Source: JBKEAJ01 sp047974415
GTDB taxonomy: Bacteria; Bacteroidota; Bacteroidia; Bacteroidales; Prolixibacteraceae
Reading direction: 5' to 3'
Length of the DNA stretch: 64,000 nt
Assembly (NCBI GenBank): GCA_047974415.1
Contig: JBKECH010000065.1
Coordinates: forward strand, 1 to 64,000
Shown: piece by piece, positions 1 to 8,768 of the stretch
Layout: the number at the start of each line of letters is the position of its first letter
Numbering within the stretch: position 1 is the first letter of the stretch
Made by a program: the position numbers and the translations under genes
The notes under the pieces: generated by a model
Database searches by the model: none
What the model was told of the DNA's origin: nothing
What the model saw: the letters and a program-made list of their open reading frames with translations, nothing else

Positions 1-81
1 CTTCCCGGTTATTGCTCTTTGCGCGTATGCGCTACTGAGTAGCACAAAACACATAACTAAAATCAGAGTAAATTTTCTCAT
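1..81 (-). CDS. SusC/RagA-like outer-membrane protein, N-terminal fragment (cut by window edge)
   Basis: An ATG on the minus strand at 81-79 opens 27 codons that run off the left edge. The translation is a textbook signal peptide (MRKFTLILVMCFVLLSSAYA) followed by QRAITGK. A mature start of QR-x-ITGKV is typical of the carboxypeptidase-regulatory-like plug extension of SusC/RagA TonB-dependent transporters in Bacteroidota, and of some other secreted proteins that begin with the same domain. The signal peptide is seen directly. The SusC assignment is inferred from only seven mature residues. No downstream part is available, so the substrate cannot be guessed. Confidence 0.55.
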   Translation of the reverse strand, partial: MRKFTLILVMCFVLLSSAYAQRAITGK

Positions 82-817
82 AGACTTTTGTTTTTAAATA
101 ATTAGAAATATCAGATACGCACATGATTGACAAGACGTTATACACATCAAGACAAGACGTAACAATTCCTGCTTTGCAAGACTGCAAAGCAGAATATTTT
201 TTACATTTCGATTTTTGAGAACTTGTAAATCTAAACTCTTTTTGAAAAAAGGAGTCCTTATCGCTTAGGCAAGAAGAAAGAGAGTCCTTGCGAGGGGGGG
301 GGGGGTAAGATACTGCAAGTCAACACATTGCATAGACAGACAAATGCATTCACTACGCATCACAGCTCCAGAATACAGGTCCGTAGAAATAAAGCAAGAT
401 AAAAGAGAGCAAGCACGACGCATAATTAACGATGTATTAAGCACCGAAGCCAGTCTGCTAAATTTGAATCCGCATAAGCAAAACCAGCCAAAAGCAATAT
501 TTAAACAAGTGAATAACAATGTATTATACAGTAAAAATTATATTTTCATCGACACTCAAGCGTGTCTTTCAGTCCGCAAGTTAAGCAACATTTTGTTAAC
601 ACGCAAAAGAAAAGTAACATTTAAAGTAATATTTTCCATTATTGAGATAATCATAAGAAAATAAAGCATAATTCCATATTATAAGAATACACCTCACTAA
701 TATCGTAGAAAAACAACATTAAACTCAAAATATGCATTAGTTCATCTGACACATGCTCCAGTATATCTAATTATCGAGAATTTATGTCTAGACTCAAAAA
801 TATCCCCTGCCTAGCTT
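82..817. other. long intergenic region with a 12-G homopolymer
   Basis: No convincing gene lies between the SusC-like start and the Fic gene. Two overlapping antisense open frames (265-519 and 344-664) show no recognisable motif, no plausible signal peptide or fold and poor composition, so I treat them as chance. The stretch contains an uninterrupted run of 12 G at 294-305, which stands out in such AT-rich DNA. It lies about 210 bp upstream of the SusC-like start codon. Confidence 0.6.
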
Positions 818-1543
818 TTACTTTTCTATCTCAAAATAGTTCATTAATTCTTTATAATTGTCCTGTGCTGTTAGGCAGGTATCAGCTAGGTAGCCTTTAA
901 TTTTTGGATATTCAGATAATCCTCTGTAATAAAAAAACTTAAATTCATCTTCTATAATAAATGGAACTATGCCGTTTTTAAGACATTCTTTAAACATTAT
1001 AAGTCTTCCAACTCTTCCATTTCCATCTTGAAATGGGTGAATCGTTTCAAATGCATAATGAAAATCGATGATGTCATAAATATCAATATTTTCTTTTTTA
1101 TCATAGTCTTTCAATAAACGGCTAATGTGCTTTTTTACCTCATTCGGTTTTGAGGTTTCAATTCCTCCAACAACATTTGGTTTTAATTTATACTCTCCAA
1201 TATTAAACCATTCTCTTTTAGAATCTGAAGTATTCAGCTTTAAAATTTCATGAAACTCTTTTATGTGTTTTTCTGATAAAGTATCTTTGACTATTGTAAG
1301 CATGTAATCAAAACATTGAAAGTGATTCACTGTTTCAATAATATCATCAATGCTAGTCGTGTTTTCACCATTTTCAGTAAACAGTGTATTGGTTTCATAA
1401 ATATATCTTGTTTGTTCTTCGGATAACTTACTGCCCTCGATTCGATTGGTGTTATAAGTAAGCTTTATTTGAGTTCTATGATAAATTCCGCCTTTTAGAC
1501 TGCTCAATTTTTCTTCTTGTAATGTTTCTAAAAGTCTCATCAT
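818..1543 (-). CDS. Fic family protein (protein AMPylase-type), autoinhibited class II
   Basis: The 241-residue product carries the complete Fic active-site motif HPFQDGNGRVGR at about residues 168-179. This motif holds the catalytic His and the phosphate-binding anion loop. Near the N-terminus (about residues 32-37) is TNRIEG, which fits the (S/T)xxxE(G/N) inhibitory helix, so the enzyme belongs to the group with the inhibition motif N-terminal to the Fic core. Fic proteins usually transfer AMP from ATP to hydroxyl groups of target proteins. The target here is unknown. The gene stands alone, with no antitoxin-like neighbour. MM at the start leaves two possible first codons one codon apart. 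A TATCTTCG box (minus strand, about 1563-1570) resembles a Bacteroidota -7 element. Confidence 0.9.
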   Translation of the reverse strand: MMRLLETLQEEKLSSLKGGIYHRTQIKLTYNTNRIEGSKLSEEQTRYIYETNTLFTENGENTTSIDDIIETVNHFQCFDYMLTIVKDTLSEKHIKEFHEILKLNTSDSKREWFNIGEYKLKPNVVGGIETSKPNEVKKHISRLLKDYDKKENIDIYDIIDFHYAFETIHPFQDGNGRVGRLIMFKECLKNGIVPFIIEDEFKFFYYRGLSEYPKIKGYLADTCLTAQDNYKELMNYFEIEK

Positions 1544-1807
1544 GATATATAAATTTATTAGAGCGAAGATACTTCTTTCTTCTTAAAGTTTTTCTGTTTG
1601 CTGCTATTAAATTACCGTCAAGGAGAAACGGCTTGGCGATATTGCGGGTTTACGAAGCCGAAACTTTCGATTTTGCACGAACGGCAGCCAAAACAAACGC
1701 TTCGCTGGCTTTTGTTTCGCTCACCATAGCGGTGCTACGCTCCGTTCATCAGACCCTTGTCTTATCGGGATTGAAACCATCGTTACGGTGTTCCTGCATA
1801 TTCTAGA
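1544..1807. other. intergenic region with degenerate dispersed repeat
   Basis: No gene is visible. The stretch at 1650-1745 contains local inverted sequences around CAAACGCTTCG. Positions 1749-1794 on the minus strand match a short dispersed repeat (GGAACACCGTAACGA...CCCGATAAGACAAGGG) that recurs at several other intergenic sites in the window. The insertion element at 1808-1967 follows directly. Confidence 0.5.
1749..1794 (-). repeat. short dispersed repeat, family B
   Basis: Read on the minus strand this is GGAACACCGTAACGATGG followed by TTTCAATCCCGATAAGACAAGGG. Similar sequence, always intergenic, appears at 34585-34634, 34716-34760, 58952-58995 and more weakly near 31608-31660 and 47935-47984. 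The copies share GGAACACCGTARCGA and CAAxCCxGATAAAACAAGG. No terminal repeats or target duplications were recognised, so its nature (decayed element or RNA-level signal) is open. Confidence 0.5.
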
Positions 1808-1967
1808 TAGTGTCTGTCCATAATCTAGGGAGTCTGAACTATAAAGCTAAATATCAAGGCTTGCCGTTCTGTATACTGGGAGTTTGTGAATTGGAAATTT
1901 ACTTGTGTAAATGACTAATTCGCAAAGTGAACATAACGCAGATATTGGACTTTATAGACAGACTCTA
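1808..1967 (+). mobile_element. family A non-autonomous insertion element, copy 1 (160 bp)
   Basis: The element begins TAGTGTCTGTCCATAATC and ends TATAGACAGACTCTA. The ends form imperfect terminal inverted repeats (TAGnGTnYGTCYATAA). It is flanked on both sides by the dinucleotide GA, as expected for a 2-bp target duplication. It is the longer subtype with GCCGTTCTGTATACTGGGAG inside. The centre forms a hairpin around TTTACTTGTGTAAA. It contains no coding capacity for a transposase, so it would have to be mobilised in trans. Confidence 0.8.
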
Positions 1968-2042
1968 GATATAAACAATGACACAGAGAAGGATTAACTA
2001 TATCTTAATTACAAAGAAACGGCAAACACAATTATCGTGCCT

Positions 2043-2050
2043 TACATTTG
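2043..2050 (+). promoter_or_regulatory. possible -7 promoter element of the GH92 gene
   Basis: TACATTTG fits the Bacteroidota -7 consensus TAnnTTTG and lies 35 bp before the mannosidase start codon. No clear TTTG -33 element is present at the expected spacing, so the call is tentative. Confidence 0.4.
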
Positions 2051-2085
2051 TCTTCAATTAACATGAATACAATATTCCCAAGAAT

Positions 2086-4374
2086 ATGAAAAAGCTCAGT
2101 TTATTCCTATTATTATGTATCGTACTATTACATAACGGATTTGCCATTGAATTGCCTGTTGATTATGTAAACCCACTAGTTGGCACATTATCAAAGTTTT
2201 CTTTATCTACTGGAAACACATACCCAGCAATAGCGCGTCCATGGGGCATGAACTTTTGGACTCCACAAACAGGAACAATGGGAGATGGATGGATTTATAG
2301 GTACGATGCCGATAAAATAAGAGGGCTGAGGCAAACGCATCAGCCTAGTCCATGGATAAACGATTATGGTCAATTTTCCATACTCCCCGTCACTGGCTCA
2401 CCAACCTTCGAACAAGAAGCTAGAGCTAGCTGGTACTCTCATAAGGCTGAGGACGTTACTCCATACTCATATAAGGTATACCTAGCAGACCATGATGTTG
2501 TGGCAGAGCTAACTCCGACAGAAAGAGCAGCCATGTTCAGATTCACTTTTCCTGAAAACAAACACTCCTTCGTAATCGTTGATGCTTTTGACGAAGGCTC
2601 ATACATAAAAATCATCCCCGAAGAAAACAAAATAATAGGCTACACAACGAAAAACTCAGGAGGCGTTCCCGAAAATTTCAAGAACTACTTTATTATTATT
2701 TTCGACAAGAAGTTCACTTACACTGCAACTGTTGACGAGAAAGACCTAAAAGAAAACAGGCTAGAAACAAGCAGTAAGCATGCCTATGGCATAGTGGGCT
2801 TTAGCACAAGTAAAGGCGAGATTGTACATACCAAAGTAGCATCTTCATTTATCAGTATCGACCAAGCCGAACTGAACCTTAAAGAACTAGGCGACAAATC
2901 GTTCGAGACTCTAAAAGTAGAGGGACGAAACAGATGGAACGAGGTGTTAGGAAAAATAGAGGTCGAAGACACAAACATCGACAATCTAAGAACGTTCTAC
3001 TCTTGCTTTTATCGTTCCGTACTATTCCCACGCAGTTTTTACGAAGTGGATAAACAGGGAAAAATTATACATTACAGTCCATACAATGGCAAAATACTCC
3101 CAGGCTACATGTTCACCGACACAGGATTTTGGGATACGTTCAGAAGCCTATTTCCTTTCTTGAATTTTGCATTCCCATCAATGAACGAAAAGATGCAAAA
3201 AGGCTTAGTAAACAGCTATAAAGAAAGTGGTTTTCTTCCAGAGTGGGCAAGCCCTGGACATCGAGCTTGCATGATTGGCAACAACTCTGCATCGGTGATA
3301 GCTGATGCATACATAAAAGGAGTGAGGGGACAGAATATGGACATATTGTGGGCAGCTATTATCCATGGAGCAAATTCTGTACACCCCAAGGTAAACTCAA
3401 CGGGACGTTTGGGACACGAGCACTACAACAACCTAGGTTATGTTCCTTACGATGTGAAGATAAACGAGAGTGCTGCTCGTACTCTTGAATATGCTTATAA
3501 CGACTGGTGCATATACAAACTTGGTAAGAAACTTGGCAAGACAGAATCAGAAATAGGAATATACGCAAAGAGGGCTATGAACTACAAGAATCTCTACGAC
3601 AAAAAACACAAATTAATGCGTGGAAGAAACAAAGATGGAGAGTTCCAATCACCTTTTAATCCGCTGAAATGGGGCGATGCCTTCACCGAAGGAAATAGTT
3701 GGCATTACTCTTGGTCTGTATTTCACGACCCTAAAGGCTTAATAAATCTAATGGGTGGCAAGGACGAGTTCAATATGATGATGGATTCTGTATTCAACGT
3801 TCCTCCCTTGTTCGACGACAGCTATTATGGAGGAATTATCCATGAAATAAGGGAAATGCAAATAATGAACATGGGCAACTATGCTCATGGAAACCAGCCC
3901 ATACAGCACATGATATATCTGTACAACTACTCTGGAGAACCATGGAAGGCTCAATATTGGACAAAGGAAGTGATGTCGAAATTATACACAGCAAGCCCAG
4001 ACGGATATTGCGGCGATGAAGACAACGGACAAACTTCGGCATGGTATGTCTTTTCGGCTATGGGCTTTTATCCTGTATGCCCAGGTAGTGACGAGTATGT
4101 GATAGGTTCACCGCTTTTCGACAAGGTTACAGTACGTATGGAAAATGGCAATAATTTGATTATAAAGACCAACAATGACAGCAAAGAGAACAGGTACATA
4201 AACTCTATAAATATCAACGGAAAGGCTTACAGCAAGAACTATTTCACTCACGAACTATTAAACTCAGGAGTTACAATAGAATATCATATGTCAGACAAGC
4301 CCAATACCAATAGAGGTACAGACGAAAATGCATTCCCTTATTCATTCTCGCGCGAGGTAGAAAACGCAAAATGA
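2086..4374 (+). CDS. secreted GH92 family alpha-mannosidase
   Basis: The 762-residue protein starts with a signal peptide (about residues 1-20, ending NGFA). It has the full-length architecture of family GH92 calcium-dependent exo-alpha-mannosidases: an N-terminal beta-sandwich beginning VDYVNPLVGT, then an (alpha/alpha)6 catalytic domain. Recognisable blocks are DTGFWDTFRSLFPF near residue 347, GHRACMIGNNSASVIADAY near 394 and GDEDNGQTSAWYVFSAMGFY near 643. The last block carries the acidic catalytic residues. GH92 enzymes trim mannose from N-glycans and other mannosides in the periplasm or at the surface. The gene stands alone here, without SusCD partners on the same side, so the glycan source cannot be inferred. 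Confidence 0.95.
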   Translation: MKKLSLFLLLCIVLLHNGFAIELPVDYVNPLVGTLSKFSLSTGNTYPAIARPWGMNFWTPQTGTMGDGWIYRYDADKIRGLRQTHQPSPWINDYGQFSILPVTGSPTFEQEARASWYSHKAEDVTPYSYKVYLADHDVVAELTPTERAAMFRFTFPENKHSFVIVDAFDEGSYIKIIPEENKIIGYTTKNSGGVPENFKNYFIIIFDKKFTYTATVDEKDLKENRLETSSKHAYGIVGFSTSKGEIVHTKVASSFISIDQAELNLKELGDKSFETLKVEGRNRWNEVLGKIEVEDTNIDNLRTFYSCFYRSVLFPRSFYEVDKQGKIIHYSPYNGKILPGYMFTDTGFWDTFRSLFPFLNFAFPSMNEKMQKGLVNSYKESGFLPEWASPGHRACMIGNNSASVIADAYIKGVRGQNMDILWAAIIHGANSVHPKVNSTGRLGHEHYNNLGYVPYDVKINESAARTLEYAYNDWCIYKLGKKLGKTESEIGIYAKRAMNYKNLYDKKHKLMRGRNKDGEFQSPFNPLKWGDAFTEGNSWHYSWSVFHDPKGLINLMGGKDEFNMMMDSVFNVPPLFDDSYYGGIIHEIREMQIMNMGNYAHGNQPIQHMIYLYNYSGEPWKAQYWTKEVMSKLYTASPDGYCGDEDNGQTSAWYVFSAMGFYPVCPGSDEYVIGSPLFDKVTVRMENGNNLIIKTNNDSKENRYINSININGKAYSKNYFTHELLNSGVTIEYHMSDKPNTNRGTDENAFPYSFSREVENAK

Positions 4375-4382
4375 ACCAACTA

Positions 4383-4412
4383 AACTGAATCCCTCCATAG
4401 AAGAATTCAGTT
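4383..4412. terminator. possible weak terminator hairpin
   Basis: AACTGAAT (4383-4390) and ATTCAGTT (4405-4412) can pair across a 14-nt loop just after the mannosidase stop codon, between two convergent genes. The stem is short and lacks a strong T-run, so this is a weak prediction. Confidence 0.35.
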
Positions 4413-4486
4413 CGGTTGATTCACAATATAAAGAGTCTGAGAAAGAAAGCTAAACACCCATCGCAACAAACCCCCTAAGCAGCAAC

Positions 4487-4547
4487 AACTTACACAAGCA
4501 AACTATTAATTCACAAAATGAGCATAACTCAGGCACTGCACTTTTAG
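4487..4547 (+). mobile_element. family A insertion element, partial copy 2
   Basis: The sequence CTTACACAAGCAAACT...ATTCACAAAATGAGCATAAC matches the right half of the family A element, with the hairpin loop in the ACACAAG orientation. The left half is missing and the right end is decayed. It overlaps the stop codon of the convergent lipoprotein gene. Confidence 0.55.
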
Positions 4548-5065
4548 TTGACAGGCAACGCCACCTTTTTACTGGCTGCTCCTTCTAGCTTAAATTCCAC
4601 CGACTCTAATTCCTCTTTAGCTGGAAATGCAATTACCAGAGAAGGGCGCATTGTAAAAGACAGCTCTTCTCCAAACTCTTGCGACATATTTACCACCGCA
4701 GAGCTCCCTTGCGCATTAACACTTACCACTGACAATTTTGTTGCTTTGTTCGTTGCAGGTAAAGCAACAATAGCCACAACATTATTTGAAAAATCTGGCG
4801 TAACAATGTCGTTAGTCATTGTCTTTGCCACACCCAGATACTTATCAAAATCGGCTTTATCAGCTAATACCATCATAACCGTCTCGTCTCCAATATCATT
4901 CTTTGGGAAATAATTCTCCAGAACAGTATATTCAATATTTGCAGGGGCATTCTCTTCAGCCTGAACTCCCTGCTCTATTTTTGCTGAGCTCTTAGAATTC
5001 CCTCCACACGAACAAAGCCCAATGACAATCAATACTACCATTGTCCACAAATTATTACTTTTCAT
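4544..5065 (-). CDS. putative lipoprotein of unknown function
   Basis: I choose the start at 5065 (MKSNNLWTMVVLIVIGLCSCGG), giving 173 residues, because it opens with a lipoprotein signal peptide with lipobox GLCSC. An upstream in-frame ATG at 5137 would add 24 residues encoded by the repeat element at 5081-5226 and would bury the signal peptide. The mature part has a low-complexity Ser/Ala/Glu linker, then a soluble domain with FPKNDIGDETVMMVLADKAD and several VVAIVALPA-like beta strands. I do not recognise the family. The protein should be anchored in the inner or outer membrane and face the periplasm or surface. Confidence 0.75.
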   Translation of the reverse strand: MKSNNLWTMVVLIVIGLCSCGGNSKSSAKIEQGVQAEENAPANIEYTVLENYFPKNDIGDETVMMVLADKADFDKYLGVAKTMTNDIVTPDFSNNVVAIVALPATNKATKLSVVSVNAQGSSAVVNMSQEFGEELSFTMRPSLVIAFPAKEELESVEFKLEGAASKKVALPVN

Positions 5066-5080
5066 TTTTCTTTTTTTATT

Positions 5081-5226
5081 TAGAATACGTCCATAAAGTC
5101 CAATGTCTGCGTCATGCTCATCACCAAGACTAGTCACTTACACAAGTAAACTTCTGATACACAAATATCGTAAGCCTCAGTATTTAACTTCCTAGTTAAG
5201 ACTCTTGACATTATGAGCCCACTCTA
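5081..5226 (-). mobile_element. family A insertion element, copy 3 (146 bp)
   Basis: This is a full-length copy in reverse orientation, from TAGAATACGTCCATAAAGTC to GAGCCCACTCTA. It is flanked by TT on both sides, consistent with a 2-bp target duplication. The sequence is more diverged than other copies and the outer stem of the central hairpin is decayed. The core CTTACACAAGTAAA is still clear. It lies upstream of the lipoprotein gene and downstream of galM. Confidence 0.75.
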
Positions 5227-5235
5227 TTTAGATGT

Positions 5236-6273
5236 TTACTCCACGCCAAATTTAAAAACCGTTGTTTTATCGAACTTCTCTCCCTCCTTCAGTACTACAG
5301 ATGGGAATTCTGGACGATTAATCGAATCTGGATAAAACTGAGTTTCGATAGCTACTCCTGCATAACTACCAAATTTGCCATTTATCTCAGGAATATAATA
5401 ACCGGTATATATCTGAGTCCCTGGAGTATTAGTCATCACATTTACAAACCTACCACTATTTCTATCCCTAAGAATTGCAATCTGTTTAATCGAACCACTA
5501 TAGTTGTCGACAAGATAATTATTGTCGTAGCCCACTTCCAAGTGCTCTGGAATATCTCTACCGATTACTTTTTCTTCTCTAAAATCGAAAGGCGTTCCCT
5601 CGACCGCCAGTATCCTTCCCGTTGGTATTAAGTCTATTCCCTCGGTCATCTGGCTTGCATTCATTTGCAATGTATGGTTAAATATATTTTCTTTACCACC
5701 ACTTAGATTAAAGTACGAATGGTTAGTTAGGTTCACCACCGTGTCTTTATCTGTTGTTGCTTCGTACCTTATCACCAACTCACAGCTTTTATTTAGTATG
5801 TATGTAACCGAAACATTCAAATTTCCTGGGTAGCCCTCTTCCATATCAGGGCTAAATAGACTAAGTTTCAAAACCAGCTCGCTGTCCGACTCACTAGTTT
5901 CTGCACCCCACACTTTTTTGTCAAAGCCCACAAGCCCTCCATGTAAATGATTCTCACCATTATTAACCGCCAAAGTATAGTCTTTCCCATTCAAGGAGAA
6001 ACGCCCCTTGGCAATCCTATTGGCACATCTGCCGATAATTGCCCCAAAATAAGGGCCAGAGCTCACATACTCCTCTGAAATATAATCCTCAAACTTATCA
6101 AATCCGAGAACTACATTATCGATATTTCCTTCCCTATCCGCCATATTTATGGCTGTAATTATTCCTCCATAATTTGATATCTTAACACTCATCTTCCCAT
6201 TGTAAAGCGTAAAAAGCTCCACCTTATCGCCATCTTTGCTTATTCCAAAATTCTCTCTCGTAATATTCATCAT
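5236..6273 (-). CDS. galM: aldose 1-epimerase (mutarotase)
   Basis: The 345-residue protein interconverts alpha and beta anomers of galactose or glucose, feeding the Leloir pathway and hexose kinases. Family landmarks are GRCANRIAKGRF (residues 81-92), NHLHGG (108-113), NHSYFNLSGG (184-193, catalytic His185) and IETQFYPDS (catalytic Glu at about 310). There is no signal peptide, so it acts in the cytoplasm. It lies 22 bp downstream of meaB on the same strand and may be co-transcribed with it. The start is MM, so the first codon is uncertain by one codon. Length is normal for the family. Confidence 0.93.
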   Translation of the reverse strand: MMNITRENFGISKDGDKVELFTLYNGKMSVKISNYGGIITAINMADREGNIDNVVLGFDKFEDYISEEYVSSGPYFGAIIGRCANRIAKGRFSLNGKDYTLAVNNGENHLHGGLVGFDKKVWGAETSESDSELVLKLSLFSPDMEEGYPGNLNVSVTYILNKSCELVIRYEATTDKDTVVNLTNHSYFNLSGGKENIFNHTLQMNASQMTEGIDLIPTGRILAVEGTPFDFREEKVIGRDIPEHLEVGYDNNYLVDNYSGSIKQIAILRDRNSGRFVNVMTNTPGTQIYTGYYIPEINGKFGSYAGVAIETQFYPDSINRPEFPSVVLKEGEKFDKTTVFKFGVE

Positions 6274-6295
6274 TTCTCTTATTTATAATTTATTT

Positions 6296-7393
6296 CTATA
6301 TATTCTGCATATCAATCAGCTCATTGGCTGCTACAAATGAAGACATTTCATTACTTAGTACCTTTTGTTTATAGTCATCCAAAACTCCTTTTACAGACTC
6401 GTTACTGAAAAACCGCTCTCGTAGCTGTTGCTCTATAGTTTCGTACATCCAGTACAGAGTCTGCTCCCGACGCTTCTTACTAAAGTAGCCATTCTCCTTT
6501 GTCTGGTTCATGTACTCATCAATCATTTCGTAAGCTTTATCAATATTCAGAGATTTCAAAGCCGAACAAGTTTCCACCTTTGGCGACCATTGAGAATCGC
6601 CCATTGGAAAAAGATGTAAAGCATTGGTGTACTGAACTTTTGCCTGATTAGCTCTCATGACATTATCTCCATCGGCCTTATTTATCAACATGCCATCGGA
6701 CATTTCCATTATTCCCCTTTTGATACCTTGCAGCTCGTCGCCAGCGCCCGAAATCATTAACAAAAGAAAGAAATCCGTCATCGAATGAACAGCCGTTTCA
6801 CTCTGCCCAACCCCAACAGTCTCAATAATTATAACATCGTAACCAGCAGCTTCGCACAAGAAGACCGTCTCGCGAGTTTTACGTGCCACTCCACCAAGCG
6901 AGCCTGCCGAAGGACTAGGACGAATGTAAGCTCGAGGATTAACCGACAGCTGCTCCATCCTTGTCTTATCTCCCAAAATACTACCTTTGGTCTGCTGACT
7001 AGAGGGGTCTATTGCCAAAACGGCCACCTTCTTACCAATGGATGTGAGGTACATCCCAAATGCTTCTATAAATGTACTTTTTCCTGCACCCGGAACCCCT
7101 GTTATTCCGATGCGAATGGAAGAGCCAGAATATGCCAAGCAGGCCTCTATTATCTCTTGGGCTTTCTCTCGATGAGCCTTATTATTACTCTCTACTAATG
7201 TTACAGCCTGACTCAGCACTGTTACATTGCCCTGCTTTATTCCTTCAATATAATAATCTGCAGATTCTACAGTTCTTTTTTTTGCAAGAAATCGGAGCAC
7301 AGCATCATTGCTAACAGACTCCTGAGCCTCAACTCCCGCATTGACTTTCAATCCTTTATACTGAGGGTCATTCTCTAAATGATGATAATCCAT
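6296..7393 (-). CDS. meaB: methylmalonyl-CoA mutase-associated GTPase MeaB
   Basis: The 365-residue G3E-family P-loop GTPase loads and protects the adenosylcobalamin cofactor of methylmalonyl-CoA mutase. Walker A is GVPGAGKST (residues 99-107). The Mg/switch region is AIDPSSQQTKGSILGDKTRM, and DVIIIETVGVGQSE and NKADGD supply Walker B and guanine-binding motifs. The C-terminal helices form the dimerisation arm of MeaB/ArgK proteins. The mutase itself is not in this window. With the fumarate reductase at 39.3-42.8 kb it fits a succinate-to-propionate route. The stop codon of the upstream zinc peptidase lies one base away, suggesting one transcript. Confidence 0.95.
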   Translation of the reverse strand: MDYHHLENDPQYKGLKVNAGVEAQESVSNDAVLRFLAKKRTVESADYYIEGIKQGNVTVLSQAVTLVESNNKAHREKAQEIIEACLAYSGSSIRIGITGVPGAGKSTFIEAFGMYLTSIGKKVAVLAIDPSSQQTKGSILGDKTRMEQLSVNPRAYIRPSPSAGSLGGVARKTRETVFLCEAAGYDVIIIETVGVGQSETAVHSMTDFFLLLMISGAGDELQGIKRGIMEMSDGMLINKADGDNVMRANQAKVQYTNALHLFPMGDSQWSPKVETCSALKSLNIDKAYEMIDEYMNQTKENGYFSKKRREQTLYWMYETIEQQLRERFFSNESVKGVLDDYKQKVLSNEMSSFVAANELIDMQNI

Positions 7394-7394
7394 A

Positions 7395-8087
7395 CTATTC
7401 CCTCCTTCCCAAAATGCGCATTACTAGCAAAAGAAGGCTTACTATTGATGACAATGCCGCAACAAGATAGGTCCTAGCTGCCCATTTTAATGCATCAGCT
7501 CCCATTGTATGCTCCTGCGACGACAAGATTCTAGCCTGCTCCAACCACTTCAATGCTCTATTGCTGGCATCATACTCCACTGGCAATGTTATTACAGAAA
7601 ACATAGTCGTAACTCCGTAGGCAATGACTCCTAACCACAAAACTAATGGACTATTAAAGATGCTCAAGGCAAATATACCTGCGATGATGAGTATATTAAA
7701 CATTTTAGAACTAATATTTACAAGTGGCACCATATTGGAGCGCATCATCACCCATTTATAATCTTGAGCGTGCTGAACGGCGTGCCCACATTCGTGCGCC
7801 GCTACTGCTGCCGCTGCCACACTACATGTGCCATAAACACTCTCACTCAAATTGACAGTCCTTTTTCTCGGATCGTAATGATCAGTCAGTTGTCCAGGTG
7901 TAGAGATAACACGCACATCCGTTATCCCATTATCGGACAACATCTTACTAGCAACATCCGCTCCTGTCATTCCGTTGGATAAAGGCACCATGGAATATTG
8001 CTTAAACTTTTTTTGCAAGCGCCCTTGCACTATCGAGCTGATAATAGCAAAAACTACACCAGCAATTATAAATTCAGGATAAAACAT
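7395..8087 (-). CDS. membrane zinc metallopeptidase (YugP/Zn_peptidase_2 family)
   Basis: The 230-residue protein has an N-terminal membrane helix (about residues 6-22), a zinc-binding HECGH motif at residues 98-102 (full context AAHECGHAVQHA) and two or three C-terminal hydrophobic segments. This matches the neutral zinc metallopeptidase family PF04298 typified by YugP. Its substrates are not established. It sits between lolA-like and meaB genes with spacings of 7 bp and 1 bp, so it is almost certainly in the same operon. Confidence 0.9.
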   Translation of the reverse strand: MFYPEFIIAGVVFAIISSIVQGRLQKKFKQYSMVPLSNGMTGADVASKMLSDNGITDVRVISTPGQLTDHYDPRKRTVNLSESVYGTCSVAAAAVAAHECGHAVQHAQDYKWVMMRSNMVPLVNISSKMFNILIIAGIFALSIFNSPLVLWLGVIAYGVTTMFSVITLPVEYDASNRALKWLEQARILSSQEHTMGADALKWAARTYLVAALSSIVSLLLLVMRILGRRE

Positions 8088-8094
8088 AAATCTA

Positions 8095-8727
8095 TTATCT
8101 TAAGTCTATTATGTCCACATTAGCATTCTTTGCCTTGTTAAAAGCAAACTCAGAGTCAGGAAGATTTGCATCTACCTTCAAGTTACTTATGTCAATAACA
8201 TATTTACCTCCGTCACTACCATAAATTATCGCTTTGTCAATACTACTCTTGCTTTTATCGACGCTAAGCTCAACACTCTTAACTTCTCCATCACTATTCA
8301 TTGGAACGAGCTTGATTGTTACTATCGACCCTTGCTCTGAAATTATGGAGCTCTTCATACCTTGCTCATGCACTTTAAAAATCTTTGAAGGATTAATCCC
8401 TCCTTCAACATCAGAAGCCTTTTCCAAGTTCACTTCACCCGAACCATCTATCATTGTCCACTGATTTTCGCCATCATTCCAGATAGTCATCCCAAACTCA
8501 TTGGTATGCATCTTGAACTTGTCGCCTTTCAACAGTATCGAACCAGTGCTAGATTCATTTATACCAGCATCATCATTAAGCATTGTAAACCGAAAATCAG
8601 CACTCATGCCAGAGTACGATTTTATTTTAGCAGAAACCTCTGCCAACAGCTCCTCCGCTGTTGTCTGCGAATATACCATAGTGATTGCCAACAGCATCAC
8701 TCCCATCATCATTATTGTTCTCTTCAT
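8095..8727 (-). CDS. LolA-like outer-membrane lipoprotein carrier
   Basis: The 210-residue protein has a signal peptide (MKRTIMMMGVMLLAITMVYS) and a LolA/LolB beta-barrel-type fold signature: SGMSADFRFTM, then GSILLKGDKFKMHT, and TIWNDGENQWTMID. LolA shuttles outer-membrane lipoproteins across the periplasm. Bacteroidota usually have this short divergent version directly downstream of ftsK, as here. A TATATTTG -7 box (minus strand, 8755-8762) suggests it may also have its own promoter. Confidence 0.88.
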   Translation of the reverse strand: MKRTIMMMGVMLLAITMVYSQTTAEELLAEVSAKIKSYSGMSADFRFTMLNDDAGINESSTGSILLKGDKFKMHTNEFGMTIWNDGENQWTMIDGSGEVNLEKASDVEGGINPSKIFKVHEQGMKSSIISEQGSIVTIKLVPMNSDGEVKSVELSVDKSKSSIDKAIIYGSDGGKYVIDISNLKVDANLPDSEFAFNKAKNANVDIIDLR

Positions 8728-8768
8728 ACGATTATTTTTCTATCTAAATTAGCCCAAATATAGTGTTT

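Noticed and set aside
265..664. Two overlapping antisense open frames (84 and 106 codons) in the left intergenic region
   Set aside because: No recognised motif, poor composition, one includes the G-tract as a proline run, and neither has a plausible promoter or partner.
5066..5137. 24-codon N-terminal extension of the lipoprotein gene
   Set aside because: Encoded inside a mobile repeat and would bury the lipoprotein signal peptide.
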